This document shows, piece by piece, positions 49,740-61,931 of a stretch of 64,000 nucleotides of DNA. The translations under genes and the position numbers were made by a program. This DNA comes from Equus caballus (taxonomy: Eukaryota > Chordata > Mammalia > Perissodactyla > Equidae): contig NC_091690.1 in assembly GCF_041296265.1 (NCBI RefSeq), positions 72,299,501 through 72,363,500 of the forward strand, written 5' to 3'. Each line of letters opens with the position of its first letter. Position 1 is the stretch's first letter. Below the pieces are notes generated by a model. The model saw nothing but the letters and a program-made list of their open reading frames with translations, searched no databases and was not told the DNA's origin.

Positions 49740-50420
49740 TTTCAGAACAAATGCATTTGGCTGTATTTTAAAATAAATTTTTATTTTAGATTTTCAAAAA
49801 AGTTGTGAAGATAGTACAGAGTTCCTGTATACCCCACACCCAGTTTCCTCTATTATTAACATCTTACGTGAGTACTGTACATTTGTCACAATAATTACCA
49901 ATTGATACATCCTTTATAAGGGAAGCCCATACTTTATTCAGATTTCCTAGTTTTTAACCTAATGTCTTTTTTTGTTCCAGGATCCCATCCAGGATTCCAC
50001 GTTATACTTAGTTGTCATGTCTCCTTAGGCTCCTCTTGGTTACAATTGTTTCTAAAATTTTCCTTGTTTTTTTCTTTTTGAGGAAGATTAGCCCTGAGCT
50101 AACTGCTGCCAATCCTCCTCCTTTTGCTGAGGAAGACTGGCCCTGAGCCAGTCTGTGCCCATCTTCCTCTATTTTAAGTGGGACACCTGCCACAGCATGG
50201 CTTGACAAGCAGTGCCATGTCTGCACCTGGGATCCAAACTGGCGAACCTCAGGCCACCAAAGCACAACGTGCGAACTTAACCGCTGTGCCACCGGGCCGG
50301 CGCCCAAGTTGTCCTTGTTTTTGATGACTTCAACAGTTTAAGGAGTACTGATCAGGTATCTTGTAGAATGTCTCTCAACTGGGGTTTGTTTGATGTTTTT
50401 CTTATGATTAAACTGGGCTT
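49740..50420 (-). repeat. LINE-1 fragment split by an ERE
   Basis: Reads ATTTTCAAAAAAGTTGTGAAGA and GTTGTCATGTCTCCTTAGGC, a common reversed L1 3' region. It resumes after the SINE at about 50323. Confidence 0.65.
50072..50305 (-). repeat. ERE-type SINE
   Basis: Inverted copy with head gccaccgggccggcgccc at the right. The direct repeat tccttgttttt lies at 50061-50071 and 50312-50322. Confidence 0.88.
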
Positions 50421-50539
50421 GTGGGGTTTGGGAAGGAAGACCACAGAGGTAAAGTGCCGTCCACATACCACAGATCAAAGGTACATACCATCAACGTGAC
50501 TTTTCCCTGGTGATGCTGGCCTTGAGCCTGCTGCAGTCG

Positions 50540-51010
50540 TGTTGGTCAGCGTTCTCCACTGTAAAGGGACTTTCGTTTCCCCCTTTCTGGATTGTACTCT
50601 TTGGAAGGAAGTCATTTTGCAGCCCACCTCAAAGAGTGGGGAGCTCTGCGCCACCTCCTTGCGGGCAGCAGCGCCCTGTCATCCACTTACATCCCACATC
50701 CAGTCAGTCACCAAGTTCAGTCCATTGTACCTCCTAGATGCCTCTCAAGCCCTTCCTCTGCTCATCCTCCTCCACCATGGTCTTGCTTTGGCTTTCATCT
50801 TTCAGCAAGGCCACTACAACATCCTCACTGTCCTGCTTGCTTCGTCTCTACCCTGCCAAGACCACACTGCACACCGCCCAGAGTTGATGCACTACAGCAC
50901 TTGTACTGCTCAGACTAACCCTCCTCTCTCACATTCACCTAAGCTGCCACCTCACCCGTCCCACCACACCCACCACCGACGCTGGCTTCAACCAAACTCC
51001 TACTTGGTTT
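50540..51010 (-). repeat. LINE-2-like relic
   Basis: Pyrimidine-rich antisense L2 wording (TCATCCACTTACATCCC, CAGTCACCAAGTTCAGTCC, CCTCTCAAGCCCTTCCTCTG). It explains several short plus-strand ORFs. Confidence 0.6.
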
Positions 51011-51019
51011 CTTCCCCCA

Positions 51020-52140
51020 TGAAATAGCTTATATGCACAAAAGAACAGCATTAGAACATTCCTTATTGAAGGAATGTTGCCTCTGTGTGCCCCTCCCTAA
51101 CTGTTTATTCTCCTCTTGCTTTTCTTTATTGTTTTACTATTGTGCACACATCCAGTGGTGTACTGGTAGGTATTTAACAACTAGCTCACCAGAAAGAAAA
51201 AAATAGCCCTGATTTGTAGCATTTGCCAATTTCTCCCAAGCTGGTACAAGCCAGCTCCAGGACACCACGGCATGTATCCCTAACAACATACTTATCTTTT
51301 CATGTTTTTGAACTTTACATAAATGGTATCGCTTATGCAAACGGCACGCCTTTGTGTGTGTGTGACCTATTTTCAAGGAGGCTGTATAGCATTCTCTGCT
51401 GATGCTGAACATCCGGGTATGTGTCAACTCTGCGAGGTGAGGTCACACAGTTTTCTGACGCGGTTATTCTAATTTATGTGGTCAGAACAGCACTGTGGGA
51501 GAGTTCCTTTCTGCTCCACATCCTCACCAATTCTTGATGTCAAGTTTTTAAATACTTGCCAATATAGGCGTTAAATAGCATCTCATTGTGGATTTTAGTT
51601 TGCATTTCTTGGTTGAGCATCTTTTCGTGGTTATTGGCCATTTGTTTTTCCTCATTGTGAAATGTCTATTTAGGTTTTTTGCCCATTTTTCTGCTGGGCT
51701 ATCCTTTTTTAAAAATATTGATTTTTGACTCGTTATGTTTTCTTTTACGTTCTTTGTATAAAATACAAATCCCTTTCACTTTTTTAGCGTTTTTTAAAAA
51801 TGGGATCAAATTTATCAATCTTTTCCCTTTTGGTTATACTTTTTGTGTCTAGTGTAAGAAATATTCCCTATGCAAGGTCATAAAGATCTTCCCCTAAATG
51901 TTCTTCCAAAAGTCCACTTCACTTTTAAATCTTTAATCCACCTAGAACTTCTTTTTTCTTGTATATCGTACAAGGTAGGTATCATTTTTTCTTTTAGATT
52001 CCCCACTGTCTCAGAACCATTTAACAGTCCATCGTTTCCCCACCAATCTGTACTGACTGCTGTGGTATAGATAAAGTGTCCACATATGCATGGCTTCAAT
52101 CTGGACTCTTGTTCCTTTGGCCTATGCCTGGGCCAGTACC
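51020..52140 (-). repeat. LINE-1 3' portion, antisense
   Basis: Continuous reversed L1 ORF2 C-terminal and 3' region, including TTGAGCATCTTTTCGTGGTT and TTTGGCCTATGCCTGGGCCA near the right end. 5'-truncated and decayed. Confidence 0.8.
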
Positions 52141-52836
52141 ACACTATCCCCCTTCCTCTCCACCTCTTAGGGAGTATCTTCTCTAAGTACTGCTCTTTCA
52201 CTCAGTCTTTCACTCCTCCCGAATGGGAACATGTTCTTAAGAAAGGATCTAATAGCAATCACGTGGGGAAAGAGGAGGGCTGCATTTTAACCTCGTCTCT
52301 ATTGTGGACGGAAAAGCTTGGTCCCCTGATGGTGTTTCAGATGCCAGCGACTGAGATATGTAAGAACTTTCCTGGGTCTTCTGAAACTACACTGTTACAG
52401 AGAGGGCCTGCCTTAAAGTAGTTCTTTCACAGTATTTGACGCAAAGGGTCTACTTTAGGTATATTTGGAGAAGGTAAAACACACTTTAGGAGTTGGGCCA
52501 AAGGACAGAGAAATCAATTAAAGAACTAGGAAGGAAAGGATCTGGGTGAGTTGAGTGGTCAGAAAGTGACCAAATGTTGATGCTGCTGCGCTCACTCGCC
52601 ATCTGTGTGACCTGCGCAAGTTTACTTAATGGCCCCAAGTGTAAGTTTCCTTGAGTAAACGAGATTATTAACATGAACTCCACCACAGAGTTGGTGTGAA
52701 AATACTAGATAAAATTATACAAAAGCATGTATCTCAGAGAAGATGCTCTCTCCACACTGAGGCAGTAGAGTCAGAGGCCAAGTTCCGAATCCTGTCCGTT
52801 AGCTACTAGTTTTATGTCCTTAAACAATGATTTCTT

Positions 52837-53150
52837 TTTTTTTTCCTAAAGATTGGCACCTAGGCTAACAACTGTTGCTAATCTTCCTTTTTTTTTTTTT
52901 TAAGGATTGGCACCTGGGCTAACAACTGTTGCCAATCTTTTTTTTTTCTGATTTCCCGCCGCCCCCCCCCCCCCCCCCCGCCCCCATACATAGTTGTATA
53001 TCTTAGTTGAAGGTCCGTCTAGTTGTGGGATGTGGGACGCCACCTCAACGTGGCCTGACGAGTGGTGCCATGCCTGCACCCAGGATCCGAACCCTGGGCC
53101 GCCGCAGCAGAGCGCACGAACTTAACCACTTGGCCATGGAGCCGGCCCCC
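52837..53150 (-). repeat. ERE-type SINE with duplicated tail and poly(C) run
   Basis: A 16-bp perfect target-site duplication, taaacaatgatttctt, at 52821-52836 and 53151-53166. The 3' tail module (gattggcacct to caactgttgc) occurs twice, at about 52850-52885 and 52904-52938. A run of about 19 C lies at about 52961-52979, with more C/G beside it. Confidence 0.92.
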
Positions 53151-53342
53151 TAAACAATGATTTCTTAGCCACAGTTGCCTGGTTGTAAAATGAAAATGTG
53201 GAATTACTCTTTTTATTTTTTGCATTTCTGAGCTTTCTTGTGGATTTTGTGTTTATTTAACTACTGAAATTGAGCATCTTTTCATGTGTACTGGTTATTT
53301 GTTTTACTCTTTTTTGTTGTTTTCTTTTGGTTTTTTTTTTTT

Positions 53343-53563
53343 AAGTTTTTTACTTTTTTATTTATTTTTTCTTCTCCCTAAAGCCCCCCAGTACATAGTT
53401 GTATATTCTAGTTATAGGTCCTTCTGGCTCTGCTATGTGGGACACTGGCTCAGCATGGCCTGACAAGCAGCCCAAGGTCCACGGCCAGGATCTTAACTGG
53501 CGAAACCTCAGGCCCCTGAAGTGGAGCACATGAACTCACCCACTCAGCCACGGGCCAGCCCCC
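53343..53563 (-). repeat. ERE-type SINE
   Basis: Inverted copy with head gccacgggccagcccc at the right. Direct repeats tgttttactctt (near 53299) and tgtttcactctt (near 53564) flank it; the left repeat is followed by a T-rich tail. Confidence 0.8.
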
Positions 53564-54917
53564 TGTTTCACTCTTATCAGAAAAAAATGCTATTAAAAAT
53601 TAAACCCAGAGGGTTGGAGGAAGGCCTTGCCCAGCCTGGGACTGTGAATGGAGGGGAAGAAGGAGACTCTGCGGGTGCCATGTGTGCAGGGGCTGCAGAG
53701 AAAGCGGAGGAGACGGCCTGCGTGGTTGGCGGATCGGTTACTCATAGAGGTATTAAGCAAATAAGTGAATATATTGAGAACTAGGAAAGACAAGCTTCTC
53801 CTTGTTGGAGAAAGGAGGCATATATGTAGAAGGCTAGAATAAACCCTGTGCAGTTGGATTGGAATTGCAGACATCAGTGTGAACTCATGATTTTTAATGT
53901 ATATATGGAATGATGGATGTAGAAATAGAGAGGTATGTATGTATTGTCCACTGATAGGGCCTAGAAACAATAATATGCCAGCAGTAAAGAGCACATTAGT
54001 GCCCAGATCTTGGTTTCTGAATACCATTCTCCACTAAAAGGAACCAGGGCTATTTGGACAAATGACTGTTTCCAGGCCTGGGGTGGGAAAGTGGAAGATA
54101 AGGCTTGAATATTTGTGGTACCAGAAAATATGGAAGTGCTCAAAGAATGATGGAAACATGTCAAAAGGACATAGGATCCAGCTTGAAGGAGGTCCCACTG
54201 GCCCAACTGGGACAATTTAAACATCAAAATAAATTAGTAATAATGGCTTATGATCTACAGAGTATGAATTCATGAGTAGTCCATACTAATATATCTATGA
54301 TGAATGAACAAGTGAATGAATAAATACTTGGAGAAGGGGAAGTTCTACCTTATAGTAAGAATGCCAATTATAAATGTAAAAAGAATGATGGGATTAGAAA
54401 ACCACCATTTGGCAATTATCATAGAACAACTGATTCAGAGAAATCATCCAGGATGCTAAAACTAGTTGGTGGAAGTTTTATGAGGAATAGGATATTTATA
54501 TAGTTTCAAAGTAGCTCCCCACAAAAAAACTTACTAACTTTGCTGTGGAGAAACCTGGTAGACATCATGTTACCAATTTAACATCACCTGACTATAATAA
54601 AAAAGATGGACAAAAAGAAGTGTTGGCAAGGACACGAAGAAATCAGAACCCTTATACACTGCTAGTGAGAATGAAAGGTGGGCAGCCACTTTGGAAAACA
54701 GTTGGCAGTCTCTCAAAACATTAAACATAGAGTTACCGTACGACCAAGCAGCTCCATTGCTAAGTCTATACCCAAGAGAACTAAGACTTATGTTCACACA
54801 AAAACTTGTACATGAATGTTCGTAGAAGCATTATTCATAATAGCTAAAAAGTGGAAACAACCCAAATGTCCATCAATTGATGAATGGATTAAAAAACTTG
54901 GCATATCCATACAATGG

Positions 54918-55342
54918 TGTATTACTCAGGATTCTCCAGAGAAACATAGTCAACAGGATGGGTGTGTGTATATAAAGAGAGAGATTTATTTTAAGGAATT
55001 GGCACAATTCCTTATGTACCACAATTATGGAGGCCTGAAGAGTCCAAAGTCACAGGGTAGGCCTGCAGGCTGGGGACCCAGGGAAGAGTCGCAGTTCAAG
55101 TCCAAAGGCAACCCTCTGACGCAATCCCTTCTTGCTTGGGGGAGGTCAGTCTTTTTCTATGAAGGCCTTCAACTCACTGGATGAGGCCCACTCACATTAC
55201 GGAGGGTAATCTGCTTTACTCCAAATCCACCGATGTAAACGTTAATCTTGTCCAAAAAACACCTTCACAGAAACATCAGAATGTTTGACCAAATATCTGG
55301 GCACCATGGCCCAGCCAAGTTGACACATAAAATTAACCATCA
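54918..55342 (-). repeat. ERVL MLT2-type solitary LTR fossil
   Basis: Read on the minus strand it starts GTGATGGTTAATTTTATGTG and ends in TAATACA. It contains GGCCCAGCCAAGTTGACACA in plus sense and an AATAAATCTC-type signal. No internal region remains. It is an old placental-wide fossil that landed inside an L1. Confidence 0.82.
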
Positions 55343-56239
55343 CGAGTGTAATGTTGCTTGGAAACAAAAAGAAATTAAGTACTGATGCATGCCACAACAT
55401 GGAAGAACCTTGAAAACATTATGCTAAGTGAAAGAAAAGATTATGCTAAGTCAAAGAAGCCAGACACAAAAGGCCACATATTGTATGATTCCATTCACAT
55501 GAAATGTCCAGAACAGGCAAATCTAGAGAGAGAGAGTTGATTAGAGGTTTCCAGGGCTGGAGGGATGGGGAGTGACTGCTGAAAAGTATGTTTGTTTTTG
55601 GGGTGATGAAATGTTCTGGAATTAGTGGTGATGGCTGGACTACCTTGTGAATATGCTAAAAGCCACGAAATTGTATACTTTAAAAGGGTGAATTTTATGG
55701 TTTGTGAATTATATCTCCAAAAAAACCTTAACATTACCAGTAATAGGACAAAAAATATATCATAAGGCTCTTAGCATATATCATATGCAGCTCTTAGGAC
55801 AGAGAATCACTTTTGGGGTATTCTTGCCAAAATGATAACCTGAATCTAACCATGAGGAAACATCAGACAAACCCAAACTAAGGGTTCTTCTACAAACTGG
55901 CCTATATTCCAAAAACATCACATTTATGAAAGACAAGGAAAAACTGAGGAACTACTCCAGACAGAAGGTAAATAAATGCCATATGTCATCCTAGATTAGG
56001 TCCTGGACCACAGCGGAAAGAGTGATTATAAAGGACATTGTCGGAGCAACTGGTGAAACTTGAATGGGCTCTGCAGATTGGATGATAGTACGGGTCAGTG
56101 CTGGTTTCCTTGTTTCACAGATGAACTGTGGTTACGCAGCAGTGTTCTTGGTTTTAGCAAGTGCATAGTGAAGTGTTTAAAGGTAAAAGGACATAACATT
56201 TGTATATTACTCTCAACTGATTCAGAAAAAATATATATA

Positions 56240-56330
56240 GCATATTTAACCTGTGTAATATATATATATATGTGAGATAAATATATACAGAGAGAGAGAG
56301 GGAGTGGGGGGGAGAGAGAGAGAATGATAA
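56240..56330 (+). repeat. (TA)n and (GA)n low-complexity tract
   Basis: A TA run at about 56258-56272 is followed by GAGA-rich sequence at about 56290-56325, inside the old LINE-like 3' end. Confidence 0.75.
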
Positions 56331-56499
56331 AGCAAACATAATAAAAAGTTAACAACTGGGAGATCTGTATGGGGTATACCAGAATCCTTTGTACTATTCT
56401 TGCAACTTTTGTGCAAGTTTGAAATGATTTCAAAATAAAAAGTAAATTAGAAAAAATATATATATATCCACAAAGAGACTTGTTCAAGAAAAAGAACAG

Positions 56500-56744
56500 G
56501 GGCCGGCCTGGTGGCGCAGCAGTTAAGTTCGCACGTTCGGCTTTGGAGGCCCAGGGTTCGCCGGTTTGGAGCCTGGGTGCGGACATGGCACCACTTGGCA
56601 AGCCATGCCGTGGCAGGTGTCCCACATATAAAGTAGAGGAAGATGGGCACGGATGTTAGCCCAGGGCCAGTCTTCCTCAGCAAAAAGAGGAAGATTGGCG
56701 GCAGATGTTAGCTCAGGGCTAATCTTCCTCAAAGAAAAAGAAAA
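56500..56744 (+). repeat. ERE-type SINE
   Basis: Starts ggggccggcctggtggcgca, keeps the A-box and B-box-like regions well, and ends in an AAAGAAAAAG tail. The sequence aagaaaaagaa flanks it at both ends. Confidence 0.9.
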
Positions 56745-57254
56745 AGATCACTTACTTCACAAGGCTACTGTGAGGACTGTGCCTGGCACAGAGTGCATGC
56801 TCAATAGCTGATGCCACTGCCAGCTCTTCAGGGCTGAGAAACAGACACACTTCTCACAAGGAGTCACAAGGGGGCATCTGAAAGCCAGGAAACAAGGTCC
56901 AGCAGAGAGCTTCACTGGGCTTGTAGCGCTGCAGATGGGGCTTGGCCACACTTCTTTACCCAGAATGCAATCCTCAACCCAAAAGAACAAAAACCTTTGC
57001 TGCAAACCGAGGATTATTCCATCCATAGTAGACAAGGCCTTGGGGCACCTGAGAGCTGGCCTCTGCTCTTTCTGTTTGGGTCCGGATTTCAGGGTGGCTG
57101 TGAAGTGTCACTGCATCCATCACAACCAGGATAGCAACTCTGGAGATCTGTGAAAATGGGCTCGTGAAGGTGACGGCAGTGGAGAAGAGCAAGTCCTGGC
57201 ACGGGAACGCTGAGACACGCTTATGTGAAGTCAGCCATATCCTCCCTCATCCTG

Positions 57255-57492
57255 CTTTCTTTTTTTTTTTTCTTTTTCTAAAGATTTTATTTTTCCTTTT
57301 TCTCTCCAAAGCCCCCCAGTACATAGTTGTATATTTTAGTTGTGGGTCCTTCTAGTTGTGGCATGTGGGATGCTGCCTCAGCATGGCTTGACGAGCCGTG
57401 CCATGTCCGTGCCCAGGATCCAAACCAGCGAAACCCTGGGCCGCCAAAGCAGAGCCAGCGAACTTAACCACTCGGCCACGGGGCTGGCCCCA
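57255..57492 (-). repeat. ERE-type SINE
   Basis: Inverted copy with head ggccacggggctggcccc at the right and a T-rich left end. The repeated catcctg/cctcatcctg text on both sides is a likely target-site duplication. Confidence 0.85.
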
Positions 57493-57679
57493 TCATCCTG
57501 TTTACTTAATCTGACTTCTTAGGGTTTCCCTGTGGACCTCCTAGGATTCCAAATTTTCTGAACTTTGGAATATGCCCCTTCCAGTTTACCTAACCCTGTC
57601 ACAAATCACTCCTTAAATGAAACTGCTCTAGTCCCAGAGGTCTCATGACCACATGGTGTAGTGGAAGAAGGCAGACTGA

Positions 57680-57850
57680 GTAAGGTCCAAATCAGGGCTC
57701 TGGTACTTAATTTCTCGAGCCTCAGTTTCCTTATCTGTAAAACAGGAATAATATCATTTCCTTTTTAAGAGTGTTGTGAGGATTAAATATATATATACAG
57801 TACCTAGAACAGAGTAGATACTAATAGATACTCAAGGAATTGTAGTGCTT
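57680..57850 (+). repeat. MIR relic
   Basis: Sense MIR core GAGCCTCAGTTTCCTTATCT followed by TGTGAGGATTAAAT. Confidence 0.75.
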
Positions 57851-57905
57851 TATTTTCACAATTTGGTTTCGGCATAAGCAACAAGTAGGAAAAAATGGGA
57901 ATTTA

Positions 57906-58104
57906 ATTTATTTTATTTTATTTTTTGCTGAGGAAGATTTGCCCTGAGTTAACATCTGCTGCAATCTTCCTCTTTTTGTATGTGAGCTGTCACCACAGCA
58001 TGGCCACTGACAGACGAATGGTATAGGTCTGCACCCAGGAACTGAACCTGGGCCGCCAAAGCACAGTGTGCCGAACTTAACCACTAGGCCACTGGGGCTG
58101 GCCC
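57906..58104 (-). repeat. ERE-type SINE
   Basis: Inverted copy with head ccactggggctggccc at the right. Direct repeats aaaaatgggaattta at 57891-57905 and aaaaatgggattta at 58105-58118. Confidence 0.87.
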
Positions 58105-58539
58105 AAAAATGGGATTTAAAGTTATGATAAACTGTACAAGTTTCTGCTCTCTAAGACTCTTGGCAAATCTCTTCATCTCTTTTGAGTCTCACTACCTGCA
58201 TGTCACAGTTAGTTATAAAGATTACGTGAGACTATACCTTTAAGAACCCTGTGAACCATACTATTACCCCAGCCAAGAATGACTTTCTTCCCTTAAATAA
58301 ATCCAGATCTTAGCCTACATGGCCCAGCTCAAGTGTTGCATCCTCTAAGAAACCTTTTCTCTAATAGTCTCTAAAAATGTAAATGATAAGGTATTCACAC
58401 TCTGAAAATTGATAAAAAGAATGAGAAAGGTCTGAGATGGGAAGAACTCAGAGATACTAAGAGATAATAAAGCGTGGAATACATACAGTATGATTCCATT
58501 TTTATGTTTAGGGAAAAAAAGAGGTGACCACGTCATACC

Positions 58540-58760
58540 CTTGCTTAAAACGATTTCATGGTTCCCCACTGCCAACCAAGTGAAGTTCAAACTCCTGAGC
58601 TGGCATTCAAGCCCCTGTGCTGTTTGGACCCTGCCAACCTCTCCAGCCTCATCTCCTATAAACCAGCCTCTGAGCCCTGGGTTCCATCTGTGACTAAGGT
58701 GCTCTCCACCATCTCTTCCTCTAGGTCTCAAACCTCAGCGTGCATCAGAATCACCTGGAA
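58540..58760 (-). repeat. LINE-2 relic, antisense
   Basis: Wording such as AAGTTCAAACTCCTGAGCTG and CCTCTCCAGCCTCATCTCCT is the reversed L2 3' end. A MER-like/MIR-like stretch follows to about 58920. Confidence 0.65.
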
Positions 58761-59221
58761 GCCTTGTTAAAAATACTGACTGTGAGCCCCACCAATAGAA
58801 TTTCTGACTTAGGTCTGAGGTGGGACCCCAAAATTTCTACTTCTAACAAGCTCCTGTGTGATACTGCTGCAGCTCTTCCAGGGACTGCACTTTGACAGCC
58901 ACTGCCTTTCCAATGATATGATTCCACTTCATCACCTGTATACAGGCCAACCAACCACGTCAGTTTGCCTGGGACTGAAAGTCTCGTGTAACAGAAAACC
59001 CTTCAGTCCAGGGAAAATTGGCTGGTTACTCTAACTGTATAAGAATCTTTCCCAGGTTGCTGCTTATGGGCTATTTGCTGCTACTCTCAGGCAGTCCTTC
59101 TCTATGGCCAGGCAAACAGGAAGTGCCTGAGAAAGGAGTTCCATCAGCTTGACTGACTTTTTGCTGGAGTAAGAGTATTTAACAAAGTTTTTCAAATTCA
59201 GATTCCTCCAAACATATTCTC

Positions 59222-59227
59222 TTTATT
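59222..59227 (-). terminator. PAAF1: Candidate PAAF1 poly(A) signal
   Basis: Plus TTTATT gives AATAAA on the minus strand, about 345 nt past the PAAF1 stop codon. It is a plausible 3' UTR end; other sites further left cannot be excluded. Confidence 0.45.
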
Positions 59228-59568
59228 TCCTTCAGAGAACAGGCTTTAGTCCTCTGGTCCCTGTAAATATTTAACACAATTGGTGTGAGATCGCATTGTA
59301 AGCATCTGTATTTGCCCTGTGTTGCGGGGTAAGTTTATACAAGAAGTTGGGGCAAATGCAGTGAGCACATGTGAGCTTCTTACTCATTCAAAGTAGGTCT
59401 TGTCAGGGAATGATGGTTCCACATGGGCCGATGTAGCTGCCTTTCTGCGACTTCCAAAGGAAGCCCAAGACAACCAAGGGCCCTGATCCTTGGGAAGGAC
59501 TGATGCTGTTTCTGCTCATTGTTGGTCAGGGTCAATCTTCATTAACTGGGACTCCTCTTTCCAGGGGG

Positions 59569-61360
59569 TCAGAGGTCAGAGAGCTGATAGCGTCGCACAA
59601 GACCATCTCGACAGCAGGTATAGATCTGCTTTTCCCACGTGGCTACCTAGAATACAAGAGTTTGCAGCTCAAAGGAGGCCTGGGATTCTTCCATTTTAAA
59701 AAGAAAGAGCATTCTCATCGACCTCCACTAGTATAAGGAAGTCTGAAAAGCTTTAGCGACTCCAAAGACAAGAGAAGAATTACATCCATGATATGTATTT
59801 AAAAAATGACCGGCCAGAGTCAAGGGCACTTATGACTACAGAACAGAGAAACTAATTGCCTAAGCAGAGAGCAAACCATTAGTGTTGTACATGGTTTAGT
59901 GCAGAGGGTCTGTACCTGGGGAGGAGATGGTCCATAGATACGCCTGAGTATCTCTGAAACTCATAAAATTGTATGCAAAGAAGTTCTCAATATGTGCCCT
60001 TTTTTTTGAGAAGGATTTCACTGACTTCCCAAAGAAGTCTGAGAATCAAAGAAGATTAAGAACCATGAATTTAGTAGAAGGAGCTTGAATTCTGGAGTTA
60101 GCTTAATCTCAGGTTTGCTAATATGTAATCTGTACGACCTAGGGCAATTTTCTCAACCCCTAAGGGTCTCAGTTTCCTCATTTGCAAAATGAAAATAATA
60201 TGTTAAAATTCACAATATAGAACACTAAGCAAGAATTTTAAAAAATGAAGTGGATCTGTATGCATTTGTCTGGGAAGAGCTCCGAGACATTAAGTAAAAA
60301 AAAAAAAGAAAGTCATAGGGCAATAAATATAGAATGATCCCAATTACGTACAAACTAAAGATAAAACTATATTATTTACATAAATATATAAACAAAAGAT
60401 GTAAGTGCAAATTCTCCAAAAACAATCTTGAAAAATATATGCCAATGGGGCCGGCCCGGTGGCGCAGCGGTTAAGTTCACACGTTCTGCTACTTGGCAGC
60501 CCAGGGTTCGCCGGTTGGGATCCCGGGTGCGGACATGGCACTGCTTGGCACACCATGCTCTGGTAGGCATCTCATGTATAAAGGAGAGGAAGATGGGCAC
60601 GATGTTAGCTCAGGGCCAGTCTTCCTCAGCAAAAAGAGGAGGATTGGCAGAAGTTAGCTCAGGGCTAATCTTCAAAAAAAGAAAAATATATGCCAAACTA
60701 TTAATGCTAGTTACTTCTAGAAAGAAGAATGAAACTGAAAAGGTCTTTAATGGGACTTTTAAGTCTCTATTATTCTATATTGTTTGAATTTTTATAGGTA
60801 TGTATTGTATAACGTTTTTAAAAATATAAGAAAAAATAGGAATAATAATACCTATACTTCAATGAATGAGTTCAATGATTAAATGAGATAATATATGTAA
60901 AACAACATCTGATCAATAAATACTATTTCCCTTTTCCCCTCTAATAAAATGAGATAATCAATCTCGAACTAGAAATAATAATAATGATGGCTAATAATCA
61001 TAGAATCTTTTAAATTTACAAAGAGCTTTCCTATGCATTATCTCACTATAATCTTCATTTTAAGATAAATTGACAGATGGGGGGTGAGGTTATTTTTTAA
61101 GTTTCTAGAGGCAGTAAGTGATGAAGTCACTTCTGATTCAAAATTATGATTTCCTTCTATCCCACTCATAAGTATCTGATCACCCCTAAGACCACAAAGT
61201 AGCCAGATTCAGTCCGTTCAAAAGTCCTAGATCCCAGGTGAGAATCGCCTAGGCCTGGTCTCCTCTCAGGCGTGTACCTTGTACACGGGGTCACAGTCAG
61301 CCCCAGTGAGCTCAATGACATAGTCTAAGTCTTGCTGGACAATGAAACAGCTTCCATCAC
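59569..61360 (-). CDS. PAAF1: Proteasomal ATPase-associated factor 1, last two coding exons
   Basis: Minus-strand exon 61360-61278 (83 nt) starts after ttttag and encodes DGSCFIVQQDLDYV then ELTGADCDPVYK, with donor AAG|GTACAC. The final exon 59646-59569 encodes VATWEKQIYTCCRDGLVRRY and QLSDL, then TGA. Together they are about residues 340-392 of the 392-aa human protein, the last WD40 repeat of a beta-propeller that binds Rpt subunits during assembly of the 19S regulatory particle (yeast Rpn14). The rest of the gene continues to the right of the window. Both exons are open. Confidence 0.94.
60446..60680 (+). repeat. ERE-type SINE in PAAF1 intron
   Basis: A well-preserved copy starting ggggccggcccggtggcgca. 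A 16-bp perfect target-site duplication, gaaaaatatatgccaa, at 60430-60445 and 60681-60696. Among the least decayed copies here, so probably one of the youngest. Confidence 0.95.
61000..61150 (-). repeat. MIR-like relic
   Basis: Antisense MIR outline (ATTATCTCACTATAATCTTC, a long degraded core and AGTAAGTGATGAAGTCACTT). Weak. Confidence 0.45.
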
Positions 61361-61931
61361 CTAAAAGGCAGAAAGAAAATTTAGATAATTGAAGAGAAAG
61401 CTGCATGCAGAGGAATTAAAAAACTATTTTAGTTTATTTCTGTACATCACTAGCCTAAAGAAGATTGTCCTGAGACCCAGAACAGCAAACAGGTCTCATT
61501 ATGTAGGCCAAATACGAGGCCCTGTAGTGGCTGCCTAGAATGCTGGGCTGGAGAGGGTTTGAAGGTTAAGTGCAAGCTCGGTGGGAAGAAAGGTTGTCTT
61601 TAGCCAAGGGCACAGACCAAGCAACTTCAGGTTTATATATCTGTTTGCAAACTTATCCTAGGAAATTATTTTTAACAGGGAATTCACCTATATAAATGTT
61701 TTCTTTAAGAAAAATCTATGCTCCCAAATTATTCTTCAATCTATAAACTTGAGCATATATATTAGGCAAAGGAGGAAAGTTAGACCAAGAAAATAAAAAC
61801 CCATCTAATTTCTAAACTTAATTTTCTCAGAAGAGCATGAACAAATGAAACTTGAGATCATCTATAAACTGCTGACTAAGGTGATTTTTGTTGTTGTTGT
61901 TATTTTACTTAATATAAAAGTAATACATGCT

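Larger units (their letters stand above)
53600..56450 (+). repeat. Old LINE-like 3' element with a younger L1 and an LTR nested inside
   Basis: The outer pieces, about 53600-54585 and 55745-56450, share one style and end in ATTTCAAAATAAAAAG. I take them as one old L1-type 3' UTR, though the family name is uncertain. Between them, about 54590-55735, lies a sense L1 3' end (TTGGCAAGGACACGAAGAAA, AAATGTCCATCAATTGATGA). That L1 is itself split by an ERVL-type LTR. Confidence 0.6.

Noticed and set aside
60446-60680. tRNA-like head with A-box and B-box wording, considered as a tRNA gene
   Set aside because: It belongs to the ERE SINE, with tail and target-site duplication. No cloverleaf with anticodon arm could be drawn by eye.
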